Counted from the stretch's first letter, positions 37,676 to 47,248 are shown. The stretch: 64,000 nucleotides of DNA from Bradyrhizobium sp. CIAT3101 (GCF_029714945.1 NZ_CP121634.1:5415001-5479000); one strand, 5' to 3'. Notes: generated by a model from the sequence alone, not told the origin. Program-made: numbers and translations.

Positions 37676-37780
37676 GCTATCACAGCTTTCGATATGGCGG
37701 CTGGCCCTTGGTCTCCGCTACATTGCTGCAGACGCGCGACCTCACCGACTACCATAGGTTCTCCAGCCAGATTCCTCGCC

Positions 37781-39022
37781 ATGACCGTGCAGACCGCCTT
37801 CGACATGATCTTCCGCAACGCCCTGTTGCGATCATCCCCTGCGCCCGTCGATATCGGCGTGAAGAGCGGACGTATTGCCGCAATCGAACCCAGGTTGGCC
37901 TGCGAGGCGGTCGAGGTCGATGTCGGGGGGCGGCTGGCCCTGCCCGGCTTCGTCGACACCCACATCCATCTCGACAAGGCCTGCCTGCTCGAACGCTGCG
38001 GGCACATCCACGGCACGCTCAATGATGCCATCCGTGCCGTTTCGGCGATGAAGCGGGATTTCGGCGTCGACGATGTCTATGCACGCGGCGCAAAGGTGCT
38101 CGAGCGCGCCATCGTCCACGGCACGACGCGGATGCGTACCCATGTCGAGATCGACCCGCGCGTCGGTCTGCGCAGCTTCGAAGCGATCAAGAGGCTCAAG
38201 CGCGACTATGCCTGGGCGATCGATCTGTCGCTTTGCGTCTTCCCGCAGGAAGGCCTGACCAACGATCCCGGAGCTGAAGAGCTGCTGGTTCAGGCCTTGC
38301 GCGAGGGTGCCGATGCGATCGGCGGCTGCCCCTATCCGGACACCGATCCGAACGCGCATCTCGCACGCATCTTCGACCTCGCCCAGCAATTCGACCTCGA
38401 CGTCGATCTCCATCTCGACTTCGATCTCGATCCCTCATGGTCGCATCTCGATGAGGTCTGCCGACAGACCGAACAGCGCAACTATGGTGGTCGCGTTGCG
38501 ATCGGGCATGCCACGAAACTCTCGGCCTTGCCGCCGGAACGGCTGAAGGCGGCCATCGCGCAACTGGCAAAGGCCGGTGTTGCCGTCACCGTGCTGCCCG
38601 CGACCGATCTCTATTTGATGGGACGCGATGCCACCCACAACGCGCCGCGCGGGCTGACGCTCGCGCACAAGCTCGCCGGCGACGGTATCGTCTGCTCGGT
38701 CGCGACCAACAACGTGCTCAATCCCTTCACGCCGTTCGGCGATGCATCACTGCTGCGGATGGCGAACTTTTACGCCAATGTCGCCCACGCCGCCGTCGGC
38801 GACTTCGACACCTGCCTCGATCTCGTCACTGAACTGCCGGCGCGGCTGATGAACCTCGGGGATTACGGGATCGCGGTGGGCAAGCCCGCCGATCTCGTCG
38901 TGCTCGACACGCAGGACAGCCGCTTCGCCATCGCCGAGCTGCCGGATATCCTGATGGGGTTCAAGAACGGGCGGCAGACCTTTGAGCGGAAGCGAGCGAC
39001 ACTGTTTAATCCGACAAACTGA
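37781..39022 (+). CDS. Cytosine-deaminase-like amidohydrolase 1
   Basis: The 413-residue enzyme has the metal-binding GFVDTHIHLDKA (His61, His63), HVEIDPRVGLRSFEAI, HLHLDFDLD-type and GHATKLS histidine positions and a C-terminal D-x-N-like loop, as in the cytosine deaminase/CodA branch of amidohydrolases. It should hydrolyse an amide or amidine bond of a ring compound. ATG 37781 is chosen where homology starts. The paralogue follows 39 bp downstream. Confidence 0.85.
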   Translation: MTVQTAFDMIFRNALLRSSPAPVDIGVKSGRIAAIEPRLACEAVEVDVGGRLALPGFVDTHIHLDKACLLERCGHIHGTLNDAIRAVSAMKRDFGVDDVYARGAKVLERAIVHGTTRMRTHVEIDPRVGLRSFEAIKRLKRDYAWAIDLSLCVFPQEGLTNDPGAEELLVQALREGADAIGGCPYPDTDPNAHLARIFDLAQQFDLDVDLHLDFDLDPSWSHLDEVCRQTEQRNYGGRVAIGHATKLSALPPERLKAAIAQLAKAGVAVTVLPATDLYLMGRDATHNAPRGLTLAHKLAGDGIVCSVATNNVLNPFTPFGDASLLRMANFYANVAHAAVGDFDTCLDLVTELPARLMNLGDYGIAVGKPADLVVLDTQDSRFAIAELPDILMGFKNGRQTFERKRATLFNPTN

Positions 39023-39061
39023 ACCGCTCGTACAACTCCAATCGACCAACGGAGCAACCGG

Positions 39062-40267
39062 ATGGCCTTCGACAAGATCTTTCTGAACGCCCGCTTCGAC
39101 GGCGGGGCTCGCCATCACATCGCGGTCAAGGACGGGCGCATCGCCGCGATCATGCCTCCTGACGCGCCCACGGGCGATGGCGAGACGATCGATCTCGGCA
39201 ACGCCCTCGTCGTTCCCGGCTTCGTCGAAGGCCACATACATCTCGACACCAGCTTCTATGGCGACGCCTGGCGCCCGCACAAGCCATGCACCAATGGCTT
39301 CAACGTGCACGAACGCGTCGCCTTCCAGGCCCAGAACATGGCGGCGGCCGCGCCGATGGACGTGCGGGCGCGCAACCAGCTCGATCTTTGCATCGCCCAT
39401 GGCTCAACGCAGATGCGCAGCCACGTCATGGTCGACGGCTCGGTCGGCCTGAAGTCGCTGGAGACGATCTTGCGCGTGCGCGAGGAATATCGCGACCTGA
39501 TCGATATCCAGCTCGTCGCGTTCCCTCAAAGCGGCATCCTGGCGAGCCCGGGCACACCGCAACTGCTGGACGAAGCCATCGGCCTCGGCGCGAACCTCGT
39601 GGGCGGGCTCGATCCCGCGAGTTTCGATCGCGATGTCGAGAAGCATCTCGACGTGGTGTTCGGCGTCGCCAGCAAGCACGGCGTGGACGTCGACATTCAC
39701 CTGCACGACATGGGCACGCTCGGCGCCTTCGAGATCGAGCAGATCGCCGAGCGCACGCGTGCGCTCGGCATGGCGGGGCATGTCGCCATCAGCCACGCCT
39801 ATGGGCTCGGCGATATCTCCGCAGATCAGCTCAAGACCGTCGCCGACATCCTCGCCCGTTCCGGCGTCGCGATCATGACGAATGCACCGGGCGCCCGCGC
39901 CTTCCCGCCGATCCTGGCGCTGCGCAACGCCGGCATCACCGTGTTCAGCGGCAACGACAACATCCGCGATTCCTGGTGGCCCTATGGCGACGGCGACATG
40001 CTGCGCCGGGCGACCACGCTCGGCTATCGCTCGGGCTTCAACATCGACGAGGAATTGCGCGTCGCTTTCGATGTCGTCACCGCGGCCGGTGCCAAGGCGT
40101 TGCGGCTCGAGGGCTACGGCCTGCGCGTCGGCGCCAAGGCGGACTTCGTGACGCTGAATGCGGAACACGTTCCGGAGGCTGTCGTCGCAGTGCCGCAGGG
40201 CCGCGCTGTTTACAAGGCAGGTATGCTCGTGGCGTCTAACGGTGTGGTTGTCGCGAAAAATCGCTGA
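39062..40267 (+). CDS. Cytosine-deaminase-like amidohydrolase 2
   Basis: The 401-residue paralogue keeps GFVEGHIHLDTSF (His58, His60), HVMVDGSVGLKSLETI, VDIHLHDMG, GHVAISHAYGLG and the metal-ligand loop SGNDNIRDSWWPYGDGDM. It differs enough from gene 1 to have a distinct substrate. The pair, next to a GltI-like binding protein, suggests use of a nitrogenous ring compound as a nitrogen source. Confidence 0.85.
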   Translation: MAFDKIFLNARFDGGARHHIAVKDGRIAAIMPPDAPTGDGETIDLGNALVVPGFVEGHIHLDTSFYGDAWRPHKPCTNGFNVHERVAFQAQNMAAAAPMDVRARNQLDLCIAHGSTQMRSHVMVDGSVGLKSLETILRVREEYRDLIDIQLVAFPQSGILASPGTPQLLDEAIGLGANLVGGLDPASFDRDVEKHLDVVFGVASKHGVDVDIHLHDMGTLGAFEIEQIAERTRALGMAGHVAISHAYGLGDISADQLKTVADILARSGVAIMTNAPGARAFPPILALRNAGITVFSGNDNIRDSWWPYGDGDMLRRATTLGYRSGFNIDEELRVAFDVVTAAGAKALRLEGYGLRVGAKADFVTLNAEHVPEAVVAVPQGRAVYKAGMLVASNGVVVAKNR

Positions 40268-40418
40268 TCATCGTACCTTTCCGATCCGATTTTACCGCCG
40301 GTTTCCGCCGAATCCGAACCCGGTAGAATCCCGGACCGTAGCCCAACGCATTGCGGGAAAGGCGGCACTAACCATACTGGGACGTGCGCACTGACCGTCT
40401 GCGTTCTCTGGGGAAGTT

Positions 40419-40715
40419 ATGGATATGTTCAGCGCATTCAGCAGCATTGATTATCAGTCTATTCGGGCCAATACGCCCGCCGAAACCGCGGTCAAGCGGC
40501 TCAATGGCATCGGTGAAGTCCTGTCGGGTCTCGACATCTCGGCCATCCATTCGCAGAACGACATGGCCCGCGCGCTGTGGACGCTCGACACCGCCGACAA
40601 GTGCATTCGCATGATCCTGACCGAGTTCAGGACCGAGCGCCCCAAGGACGTCGTCCGCGAAGCTACGAGCCTGATCGACTTGATCGAGGCCGCTCGCGAC
40701 GAGATCTCTGGCTAG
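40419..40715 (+). CDS. Hypothetical helical protein
   Basis: The 98-residue soluble protein (MDMFSAFSSIDYQSIRAN...) is almost entirely predicted helix, with no signal or membrane segment. GGGGA lies four bases before ATG 40419. It is flanked by unrelated genes on either side and convergent with the DUF1932 gene. No family is recognised. Confidence 0.65.
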   Translation: MDMFSAFSSIDYQSIRANTPAETAVKRLNGIGEVLSGLDISAIHSQNDMARALWTLDTADKCIRMILTEFRTERPKDVVREATSLIDLIEAARDEISG

Positions 40716-40757
40716 CGCGATGGCGGCAAAGTTCTGAGCTGAGCGCCGTACTCGGCT

Positions 40758-41672
40758 CTAACGTTTGATCTTCGCCAGAATTCGATCCGCCTCGGTGCGC
40801 CAATCCGCGCTCCGCGCAAATTCCTTCGTTCCCTTCACTCCGAACAGGCCCTCGTCGGCGAGATCGGCGACCCAGGCCTGACGCTCGGCCGTCCCCTGCG
40901 CCGACCACGGCGTCAGCCCCGCCTCGCGCACGGTCTCCGCGACCTCGCGTACCTCTTCGGCGCGCCGGCGGCCGTGCTCGATCACGCGCTGGAAGAAATA
41001 GGCGCCCTGCTTCTCCCAATTGATCGCGGGAAAGGTTTCCGTGAGCGACGCCAGCACCGCATCCTCGACACCATAGGCGCGCGCGGTGGTGAAGCTTTCG
41101 ATGACCATGGCCTCGAGGCCCTTGATCATGATGCTGCGGCACATCTTCACGGCCGAGGACACACCGAGCTTGTCGCTCGCAACCTTCGCTGCGAAACCAA
41201 TCGCGTTCAGCAACGGCTCGAGCTCCTTCGCGCCGGGACCGCCGAGCAGCAGCGGCACCTTGATCCGATAAGGCGGCACCGAGGTCATCACGGCGCCCTC
41301 GACGTAGCGCCCGGCCGCGCCATCGATCAACGCCGCCGCGCGCTGCTTGGCGCCCGGCGAGGCCGAGTTGAAGTCGAGAAACCAGGTGCCCTGGTTGATC
41401 GCCGCCGCGCAAGCCTTTGCGACCGGGACAGCCTGGCTCGCGGTGACGGCCGAGATGATGAAATCGGACTTCGCCGTGAGCTCGGCGTGGGATGCCGCGA
41501 GCGTCACACCGCATTTTGCCGCGTGCTCCTTCAGCGTAGCGCCCTGCTCGCCGCCAAGCTTGATGTCGTAAGCAGCGACCCTGATGTCCTGCTGGCGCAG
41601 ATCCTCGGCCAGGATCCGGCCGACCTCGCCGTAGCCAACCAGCCCGATCTGCCACCGCTTCGGATCTGCCAT
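40758..41672 (-). CDS. DUF1932 NAD(P)-binding dehydrogenase (6PGDH/3-HIBADH-like)
   Basis: The 304-residue protein starts with a Rossmann motif (IGLVGYGEVG), has FNSASPGAKQ and a C-terminal helical DUF1932 domain (SSAVKMCRSIMIKGLEAMVIESF, with the conserved Lys). It belongs to the 6-phosphogluconate/3-hydroxyisobutyrate dehydrogenase superfamily. Its ATG overlaps the stop of the decarboxylase-like gene (TGATG), making it the last gene of the aromatic lower-pathway operon. A hydroxyacid or keto-acid intermediate is a plausible substrate. Confidence 0.87.
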   Translation of the reverse strand: MADPKRWQIGLVGYGEVGRILAEDLRQQDIRVAAYDIKLGGEQGATLKEHAAKCGVTLAASHAELTAKSDFIISAVTASQAVPVAKACAAAINQGTWFLDFNSASPGAKQRAAALIDGAAGRYVEGAVMTSVPPYRIKVPLLLGGPGAKELEPLLNAIGFAAKVASDKLGVSSAVKMCRSIMIKGLEAMVIESFTTARAYGVEDAVLASLTETFPAINWEKQGAYFFQRVIEHGRRRAEEVREVAETVREAGLTPWSAQGTAERQAWVADLADEGLFGVKGTKEFARSADWRTEADRILAKIKR

Positions 41673-42541
41673 CAGATCAGTCCTCGTGTCGTCGGGTCGA
41701 ACAGCTCTTCGACTGCATAGCGGCGCGGGATCAGCGCCTGCTGGAATGCGTAGTCGACGATCAGCTCCAGCGATTTTCGGTTCGCCTCGATCCCGAACGG
41801 CACGAAGTCCGGCGTCGCCGCAGGCCCCATCTGTTCCTTGTTCCGCTTGAGCAGATCATAGACGCCTGTGACCACATCGGGGCGCGATTTCGCGAGGCTC
41901 TCGGTCACGACCACGAGATGATTGACCGGCACCACGCCGCGACGCGCATACCATGTCGCGGCCTCTGCGGCGGGATCGGGGAAGAGCGACTTCAGCTTGG
42001 GATTATCGGAGGTCTCGCCGAGAACGGCGTCGACCTCGCCGTCGAGCAGCATCTGCAGGACCTTCTTGTCCTTTGGCGCGCGCTCGGTGGTGTCGACATA
42101 TTCGGCGACGTGCGGATCCTCGAACGTCACCCAGCGGATCTTGTCGAGATTGACGCCATAGTCGTTGGCGAGGATGCCCCTGATCCAGGCACCGGTCGTC
42201 GTCGTGAACGAGCGGATGCCGACGCGCTTGCCCTCGAGATCGGACGGTCCGAGCGTCCCCTTCGCGGGATTGTACAGCGCATGGGTATGCTGGAAACGGC
42301 CCATCATGGTCGCCGGCAGCAGCACCAGCGGCTTGCCGTGCGCCTTCGCCATCAGATAGGTGACGATCGCCATCTCGCAGACGTCAAACGCCTGCTCGCG
42401 CACCATCGACTTGAACGCCGCGTTGGTCGGTGTGTACTCGATGAAGTCGAGGTCAAACAGGTCGGAGCGGAGTTCGCCGCTCTTGACCGCCTTGACGTGA
42501 GGGTGACTGCCGAGCACGGCCTTCAGCTTGAGACGATCCAT
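41672..42541 (-). CDS. 4,5-dihydroxyphthalate decarboxylase-like protein
   Basis: The 289-residue cytoplasmic protein has a periplasmic-binding-protein-like fold without a signal peptide: MDRLKLKAVLGSHPHVKAVK, EYTPTNAAFKSMVREQAFDVCEMA, and GKRVGIRSFTTTTGAWIRGIL. This is the Pht5/4,5-dihydroxyphthalate decarboxylase family, which gives protocatechuate from 4,5-dihydroxyphthalate. Many annotated members are not tested, so the substrate is uncertain. It lies between an aldolase and a dehydrogenase in the operon. Confidence 0.65.
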   Translation of the reverse strand: MDRLKLKAVLGSHPHVKAVKSGELRSDLFDLDFIEYTPTNAAFKSMVREQAFDVCEMAIVTYLMAKAHGKPLVLLPATMMGRFQHTHALYNPAKGTLGPSDLEGKRVGIRSFTTTTGAWIRGILANDYGVNLDKIRWVTFEDPHVAEYVDTTERAPKDKKVLQMLLDGEVDAVLGETSDNPKLKSLFPDPAAEAATWYARRGVVPVNHLVVVTESLAKSRPDVVTGVYDLLKRNKEQMGPAATPDFVPFGIEANRKSLELIVDYAFQQALIPRRYAVEELFDPTTRGLI

Positions 42542-42560
42542 CCGCAGGTTTCCCTTCGCT

Positions 42561-43244
42561 TCAGACGTCTTCGGGGTTGTCGACGTAGACCAGCCCCGCC
42601 TTCGCCAGCGCCTCGCGCATGCTGTACATGTCGAGGCCGAGTTCGCCCGAGCCGAGGCGCTTGCGCTTGCCGCCCTCGTCGGCGTTGCGTTTCTTCGCCT
42701 TCTCCGCGACCTCGGCGGCATATCGCTTCGGTACCACGACGACGCCGTCGTCATCCGCGACGATGATGTCGCCGGGATCGACATTGACGCCGGCGCAGAC
42801 GACGGGGACGTTGACCGAGCCGAGCGTGGCCTTGACCGTGCCCTTGGCTGAGACTGCGCGCGACCACACCGGAAAATTCATCTCGTGCAGCGCTTTGACG
42901 TCGCGGCAGCCGGCATCGATGATCAGCCCCTGCACGCCCCGCGCCTGCAACGAGGTCGCCAGCAGCTCGCCGAACATGCCATCGGTATTGTCGGTGGTGC
43001 AGCCGACGACGAGGATATCGCCCGTCTTGCACTGTTCGACCGCGACATGGATCATCCAGTTGTCGCCTGGCTGCGCCAGTACGGTGACGGCGGGCCCTGC
43101 GATCGACGCGCCCGCCCAGACGGGCCGCAGATAAGGCTTCATCAGGCCGACGCGGCCATAAGCCTCGTGCACGGTCGAGACGCCGTACTCCGCCATGCCG
43201 GCGGGATCGGCACGCTTGATGTTGCGAACGACGACGGGCTTCAT
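42561..43244 (-). CDS. RraA-fold aldolase: 4-carboxy-4-hydroxy-2-oxoadipate aldolase-like
   Basis: The 227-residue protein has the RraA/HMG aldolase fold with [27 protein letters not shown] (catalytic Arg114, metal-binding Asp115). Members LigK/GalC/ProA split 4-carboxy-4-hydroxy-2-oxoadipate to pyruvate and oxaloacetate. It overlaps the GalB-like hydratase gene by four bases, exactly the preceding step. An RNase E inhibitor role (true RraA) is unlikely given this context. Confidence 0.85.
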   Translation of the reverse strand: MKPVVVRNIKRADPAGMAEYGVSTVHEAYGRVGLMKPYLRPVWAGASIAGPAVTVLAQPGDNWMIHVAVEQCKTGDILVVGCTTDNTDGMFGELLATSLQARGVQGLIIDAGCRDVKALHEMNFPVWSRAVSAKGTVKATLGSVNVPVVCAGVNVDPGDIIVADDDGVVVVPKRYAAEVAEKAKKRNADEGGKRKRLGSGELGLDMYSMREALAKAGLVYVDNPEDV

Positions 43245-43954
43245 GCCAGCTCCTCCGCAACCGTCGGGAACAGGCGCTGGTAGGCCTCGCCATAAGTCAT
43301 GGGCACGCCGGTGTTACGGCTGCCCTGGATACCGCGATTGAGCGCGACGCGCTCGTAATAGCCCCAGAGGTGCTTTTGCGCGGCGAGGATCTGGAACGCC
43401 TCGTACTTCTCCTTCCAGACTTCGTCGATCTTGAGCAGCAGGTCCGGCTTGTAGTTGCACTGCTCGGGCTGGTGCGGCTCGAACAGGAACACCGGCGGCG
43501 CGGAATATTTGTACTGCGCACCGGGCTTGTGCCCCATGGCCTGCGCGACGACGCGGGTCTCCTGTGCGAAATGCGCCGCGTTCGGATGGTCGAAATTGTA
43601 GGGATCTTCCAGCGCGTGGGTCAGCACGAAGCTCGGATTGAGCTCGCGGTAGATGTCGACCATGCGGTCGAAATGCGCCTCGGTCAGCTTCAGCGGATAG
43701 TCGCCGCAGTCGAAGAACTCGATTTCGGCGCCCAGCAGCTTCGCCGCCCGCTCCGCCTCGTCCTTGCGGCCGGCCTTGACCGATTCCAGCGTCGCGCCCT
43801 TCTCCTTCCATGCGAACTGGCTCTCACCGCGCTCGCCGAAAGACATGCAGACGATCTTCATGCGATAGCCCTTCTTCGCATGCAGCGCGATGGCGCCACC
43901 GGCGCGCCAGACGAAATCGCCGGGATGGGCGGTAACCACGAGACCTGTTTTCAT
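43241..43954 (-). CDS. galB: PIG-L/LmbE-fold 4-oxalomesaconate hydratase (GalB-like)
   Basis: The 237-residue protein has the LmbE N-terminal metal motif in modified form ([20 protein letters not shown]) and the later [18 protein letters not shown]. GalB of Pseudomonas putida showed that this fold can act as zinc-dependent 4-oxalomesaconate hydratase. Being followed by the LigK/GalC-like aldolase, with ATGA coupling, strongly supports that role over deacetylation. ATG 43954 follows GGGGAG. Confidence 0.82.
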   Translation of the reverse strand: MKTGLVVTAHPGDFVWRAGGAIALHAKKGYRMKIVCMSFGERGESQFAWKEKGATLESVKAGRKDEAERAAKLLGAEIEFFDCGDYPLKLTEAHFDRMVDIYRELNPSFVLTHALEDPYNFDHPNAAHFAQETRVVAQAMGHKPGAQYKYSAPPVFLFEPHQPEQCNYKPDLLLKIDEVWKEKYEAFQILAAQKHLWGYYERVALNRGIQGSRNTGVPMTYGEAYQRLFPTVAEELA

Positions 43955-44020
43955 GGGAGAACTCCCCTCTTTCGTTCGTCAACATCATAGGCTGCCGGCG
44001 TCATGCCGGCAGCAATTTCA

Positions 44021-45322
44021 TCAGGCCGCGGCAGCCGCGGGTTCCTCGCCGTCGAGCACACGCTTCAAGCGCTCGCCGTCGAGCGCACCTTCCCATTTGG
44101 CAATCGCGATGGTCGCGACCGCGTTCCCGATCAGATTGGTCGGCGTCAGCCCCTGCGACATCAGGCGATGGATGCCGAGCACCAGCGCGACGCTGGTCAC
44201 GGGAATGGAGCCTGTCGCCGACAGCGTCGCCGCCAGCACGACGAAGGCCGCGCCCGCGATGCCCGCCGCGCCCTTGGAGGTCACGAGCAGGATCAGCAGC
44301 AGCTCGATCTGCTCGGCGAGCCCGAACGGCGTGTTGGTCGCCTGCGCCAGGAACACCGAAGCGGCGGCAAGGTAGAGACAAGTGCCGTCGAGATTGAAGG
44401 AATAGCCGGTCGGGATCACGAGCCCGACCACGCTCCTCTCGCAGCCCGCTTTCTCCAGCTTGGTCAGCATCCGCGGCAGCACCGTCTCGGACGAGGTGGT
44501 CGCGATGCAGATCAGCAGCTCCTCCCAGATGTAGCGGATCAGCTTGAGCAGCGAGAAACCGCAGAGCCGCGCGACGGGACCGAGCGCCACGATGATGAAA
44601 ATAACGTAAGTAAGGTAGAACCCACCCAACAGCTTGCCGAGCGAAGCCAGCGATCCCACGCCGAATTTGCCGACAGTAAAGGCGATCGCGCCAAACGCGC
44701 CGATCGGCGCCGCCCACATCACGAAGCCGACCACGGCGAACACCATCTTGGCGGCGATGTCGATCAAGTGAACCAGCGGCGCGGCGCGTTCGCCGAGTTG
44801 CACCAGCGCAAAGCCGCAGAGCACCGAAATGAACAGCACCTGGAGGATATTGCCCTCGGCAAAGGCGCCGATGAAAGTCGCGGGCACGATGTTCATCAGG
44901 AACGGCACGAAGCCGATCACGGCGGTCTGCTTGACGTAAGGCTCGACCGTGCTCGCATTGATGCCGGCGGGATCGATGTTCATGCCGGCGCCGGGCTTGA
45001 GCACATTGACCGCGATGAGACCGATGATCAGCGCGATCGTGGTCATGATTTCGAAATAGATGATGGCCTTGACGGCGACGCGGCCCACCCGCGCCATGTC
45101 GGCCATATGGGCGATGCCATGAACGACGGTGCAGAAGATGATCGGCGCGATCAGCATCCGGATCGCCTTGATGAAGGCGTCCCCGAGCGGCTGCATCTTC
45201 GCGCCGGCTTCCGGATTGACGATGCCAAGCGCGATGCCGGCCGCCATGGCGATGAGCACCTGGATCCAGAGCTCCTTCCACCAGGCGCGCCCGCGCGGCT
45301 TGTCGATCGCCATCGCGGTCAT
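44021..45322 (-). CDS. dctA: C4-dicarboxylate transporter (DctA family)
   Basis: The 433-residue carrier of the dicarboxylate/amino acid:cation symporter family has hydrophobic segments throughout, the AIIYFEIMTTIALIIGL segment, the serine-rich CIATTSSETVLPRML re-entrant loop and the GYSFNLDGTCLYLAAASVFLAQA helix. It imports C4-dicarboxylates or a similar acid with sodium or protons. Inside this operon it may take up a pathway intermediate such as a tricarboxylate or dicarboxylate. Its start overlaps the lactonase stop (ATGA). Confidence 0.9.
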   Translation of the reverse strand: MTAMAIDKPRGRAWWKELWIQVLIAMAAGIALGIVNPEAGAKMQPLGDAFIKAIRMLIAPIIFCTVVHGIAHMADMARVGRVAVKAIIYFEIMTTIALIIGLIAVNVLKPGAGMNIDPAGINASTVEPYVKQTAVIGFVPFLMNIVPATFIGAFAEGNILQVLFISVLCGFALVQLGERAAPLVHLIDIAAKMVFAVVGFVMWAAPIGAFGAIAFTVGKFGVGSLASLGKLLGGFYLTYVIFIIVALGPVARLCGFSLLKLIRYIWEELLICIATTSSETVLPRMLTKLEKAGCERSVVGLVIPTGYSFNLDGTCLYLAAASVFLAQATNTPFGLAEQIELLLILLVTSKGAAGIAGAAFVVLAATLSATGSIPVTSVALVLGIHRLMSQGLTPTNLIGNAVATIAIAKWEGALDGERLKRVLDGEEPAAAAA

Positions 45323-46203
45323 TCGTCGAATCCAAACAGACGCGCGGGATTATCGACCAAAATCTTCTGCTGGAGTTCCGGCTCCGGCGCGAACAGCGGG
45401 ATCAAGTCGACGAGATCGCCATCATTCGGCATCACCTTGACGTTGGGATGCGGCCAGTCGGTGCCCCAAATGATGCGACCGGGCGCGGTCTCGACGATCT
45501 TTCGCGCGAAAGGCACTGCATCGGTGAAGGGCGGGCCGGCGGTCGAGACCCGCTCCGAGCCACAGATCTTGACCCAGCATTTTTCGTCACGCTGCATCAG
45601 CTCGATCAGGATCCTGAACGGCAGCTGGTCGAGCCCGTCGGAGGCCTTGACCCGTCCCATATGGTCGATGGTGTAGCTTAGCGGCAGCCTTGTCAGCATG
45701 TCGGCATATTCGGGCAGGTCGATCGCATCGAAATGCAGGTCGATGTGCCAGCCGAGCGGCGCGACCATGGCGATGATGCGGTTGAACACGCGCTTGTCGG
45801 GGACGCCGCCGAGATGCCGGACGAAATTGAAGCGGCAGCCGCGGAAGCCGCCCTCGTGCAGCACGCGAAGCCCCTGCTCCGTGATCGTATCGTCGATATT
45901 GGCGACTGCACGATAGGCACCGTTGCTCTGCGCAATGGCGTCGAGCGCGACCGTGTTGTCGACGCCGTGCACGCTGGCATTGACGATGACCGCGCGCTCC
46001 ACGCCAAGCTTGGCGTGCAGCGCCTTGAAGTCTTCAAGCGGCGCATCCGGCGGCGTGTAGGAGCGGTCAGGCGAATAGGGATATTTCGCACCGGGACCGA
46101 AGATATGACAATGCGCGTCGCAGGACAGCTTTGGCAGCTTGAACTTCGGCGTGCGGGTGTTCGGATCGGGCGGTGGAATGGTCGGCGTGTACATCATATT
46201 CAT
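45319..46203 (-). CDS. 2-pyrone-4,6-dicarboxylate lactonase-like amidohydrolase (cytoplasmic)
   Basis: The 294-residue protein matches LigI-type amidohydrolases: CDAHCHIFGPG (His-x-His), DLHFDAIDLPEY, IDHMGRV and WGTDWPHPN with the catalytic Asp. It would open 2-pyrone-4,6-dicarboxylate to 4-oxalomesaconate, the substrate of the hydratase two genes later. It is closely similar to the preceding gene, and the two overlap by one base (TGATG), a tandem duplication. Confidence 0.87.
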   Translation of the reverse strand: MNMMYTPTIPPPDPNTRTPKFKLPKLSCDAHCHIFGPGAKYPYSPDRSYTPPDAPLEDFKALHAKLGVERAVIVNASVHGVDNTVALDAIAQSNGAYRAVANIDDTITEQGLRVLHEGGFRGCRFNFVRHLGGVPDKRVFNRIIAMVAPLGWHIDLHFDAIDLPEYADMLTRLPLSYTIDHMGRVKASDGLDQLPFRILIELMQRDEKCWVKICGSERVSTAGPPFTDAVPFARKIVETAPGRIIWGTDWPHPNVKVMPNDGDLVDLIPLFAPEPELQQKILVDNPARLFGFDE

Positions 46204-47174
46204 CAGCTGAACTTGAACAGGCGTGCGGGATTGTCGACCAGCAGCTTCTGCTGGATCGCCTTGTCCGGCGCGAAGAGAGGAATCAAATCGACGATCTCGC
46301 CGTCATTGGGCATGATCTTGACGTTGGGATGCGGCCAGTCGGTGCCCCAGATGACGCGGTCGGGCGCGTTGTCGATCAGCGCCTTCGCGAACGGCACGGC
46401 GTCGTGGAAGGGCTTGCCGGCGGCAGAAGCACGTTCGAGGCCGGTGATCTTGACCCAGCACTTCGCGTCCTTCTTCTGGAGATCGAGCAGCGCCGTGAAA
46501 CCGGGATCGTCGAGCCCCTTCGCGGCCTGCACCGTGCCCATGTGATCGATCACGTAAGGCGCCGGCAGCGCGGTCAGGATCGGCGCGAATTCGGCGATCG
46601 TACCGGGCTCGAAATAGACGTCGATGTGCCAGCCGAGCTCGGCGACGCGATGCACGATGCGCTGGAACTTGTTCATGTCGCCGACGCCGCCGAGGCGCTT
46701 GAGAAAGGCGAAGCGGCAGCCGCAGATGCCGCCCTTGTCGAGCGCCGCCAGCTCCTTCTCGCTGATCTCGTCGCTGACGTTGGCGATGCCCTTGTAGGCA
46801 CCTTCGCTCTGGGCGATCGCATCGGTGACAACGCGATTGTCGGTGCCGTGCACCGTGGCATTCACGATCACACAGCGCTCGACGCCGATTGCCTCGTGCA
46901 CACTGCGGAACGTCTCCAGCGGGGCATCGGCGGTGTTGTAGGGGCGGCTCGAAGAGAAGGGATAACGGGACGCCGGCCCGAAGATGTGGGTGTGGCTGTC
47001 GCAGGATTTCGGCGGCAGCTTGAACGAGGGTGTCTTGGGATTTGGATCCGGCGGCGTGATCGTCGGCATCGCCTTGGGTTCAGCTTTGGGCTCCGCGCCT
47101 TGCGCACGTGCTTCGCCCGCGAGCGCGGCACCGGCCAGCCCGGTCAAGAGATGCAAGCACTCCCGCCTGTTCAT
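46203..47174 (-). CDS. 2-pyrone-4,6-dicarboxylate lactonase-like amidohydrolase (exported)
   Basis: This 323-residue paralogue carries the same core (CDSHTHIFGPA, DVYFEPG, IDHMGTV, WGTDWPHPN) behind an N-terminal signal, MNRRECLHLLTGLAGAALAG, whose twin-arginine and hydrophobic segment resemble a Tat signal. A roughly 20-residue Pro/Glu linker follows. It may act in the periplasm while its paralogue acts inside. It is the first structural gene behind TetR. Confidence 0.85.
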   Translation of the reverse strand: MNRRECLHLLTGLAGAALAGEARAQGAEPKAEPKAMPTITPPDPNPKTPSFKLPPKSCDSHTHIFGPASRYPFSSSRPYNTADAPLETFRSVHEAIGVERCVIVNATVHGTDNRVVTDAIAQSEGAYKGIANVSDEISEKELAALDKGGICGCRFAFLKRLGGVGDMNKFQRIVHRVAELGWHIDVYFEPGTIAEFAPILTALPAPYVIDHMGTVQAAKGLDDPGFTALLDLQKKDAKCWVKITGLERASAAGKPFHDAVPFAKALIDNAPDRVIWGTDWPHPNVKIMPNDGEIVDLIPLFAPDKAIQQKLLVDNPARLFKFS

Positions 47175-47248
47175 TTCCCAAAACACCCCATCACATGTCC
47201 GCTTGCGAGCGGAAGCGCCGTTACGCGCCTCCCCTCGGGCGATTTCTT

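Noticed and set aside
40758..41672. DUF1932 dehydrogenase as the 2-formylglutarate reductase of the nicotinate-like pathway
   Set aside because: It belongs to the right superfamily but is coupled to the lower aromatic operon 13 kb away, so this link is not supported.
44003..45676. 557-codon plus-strand open frame antisense to dctA
   Set aside because: No recognisable fold, and dctA on the minus strand has clear membrane segments and motifs.
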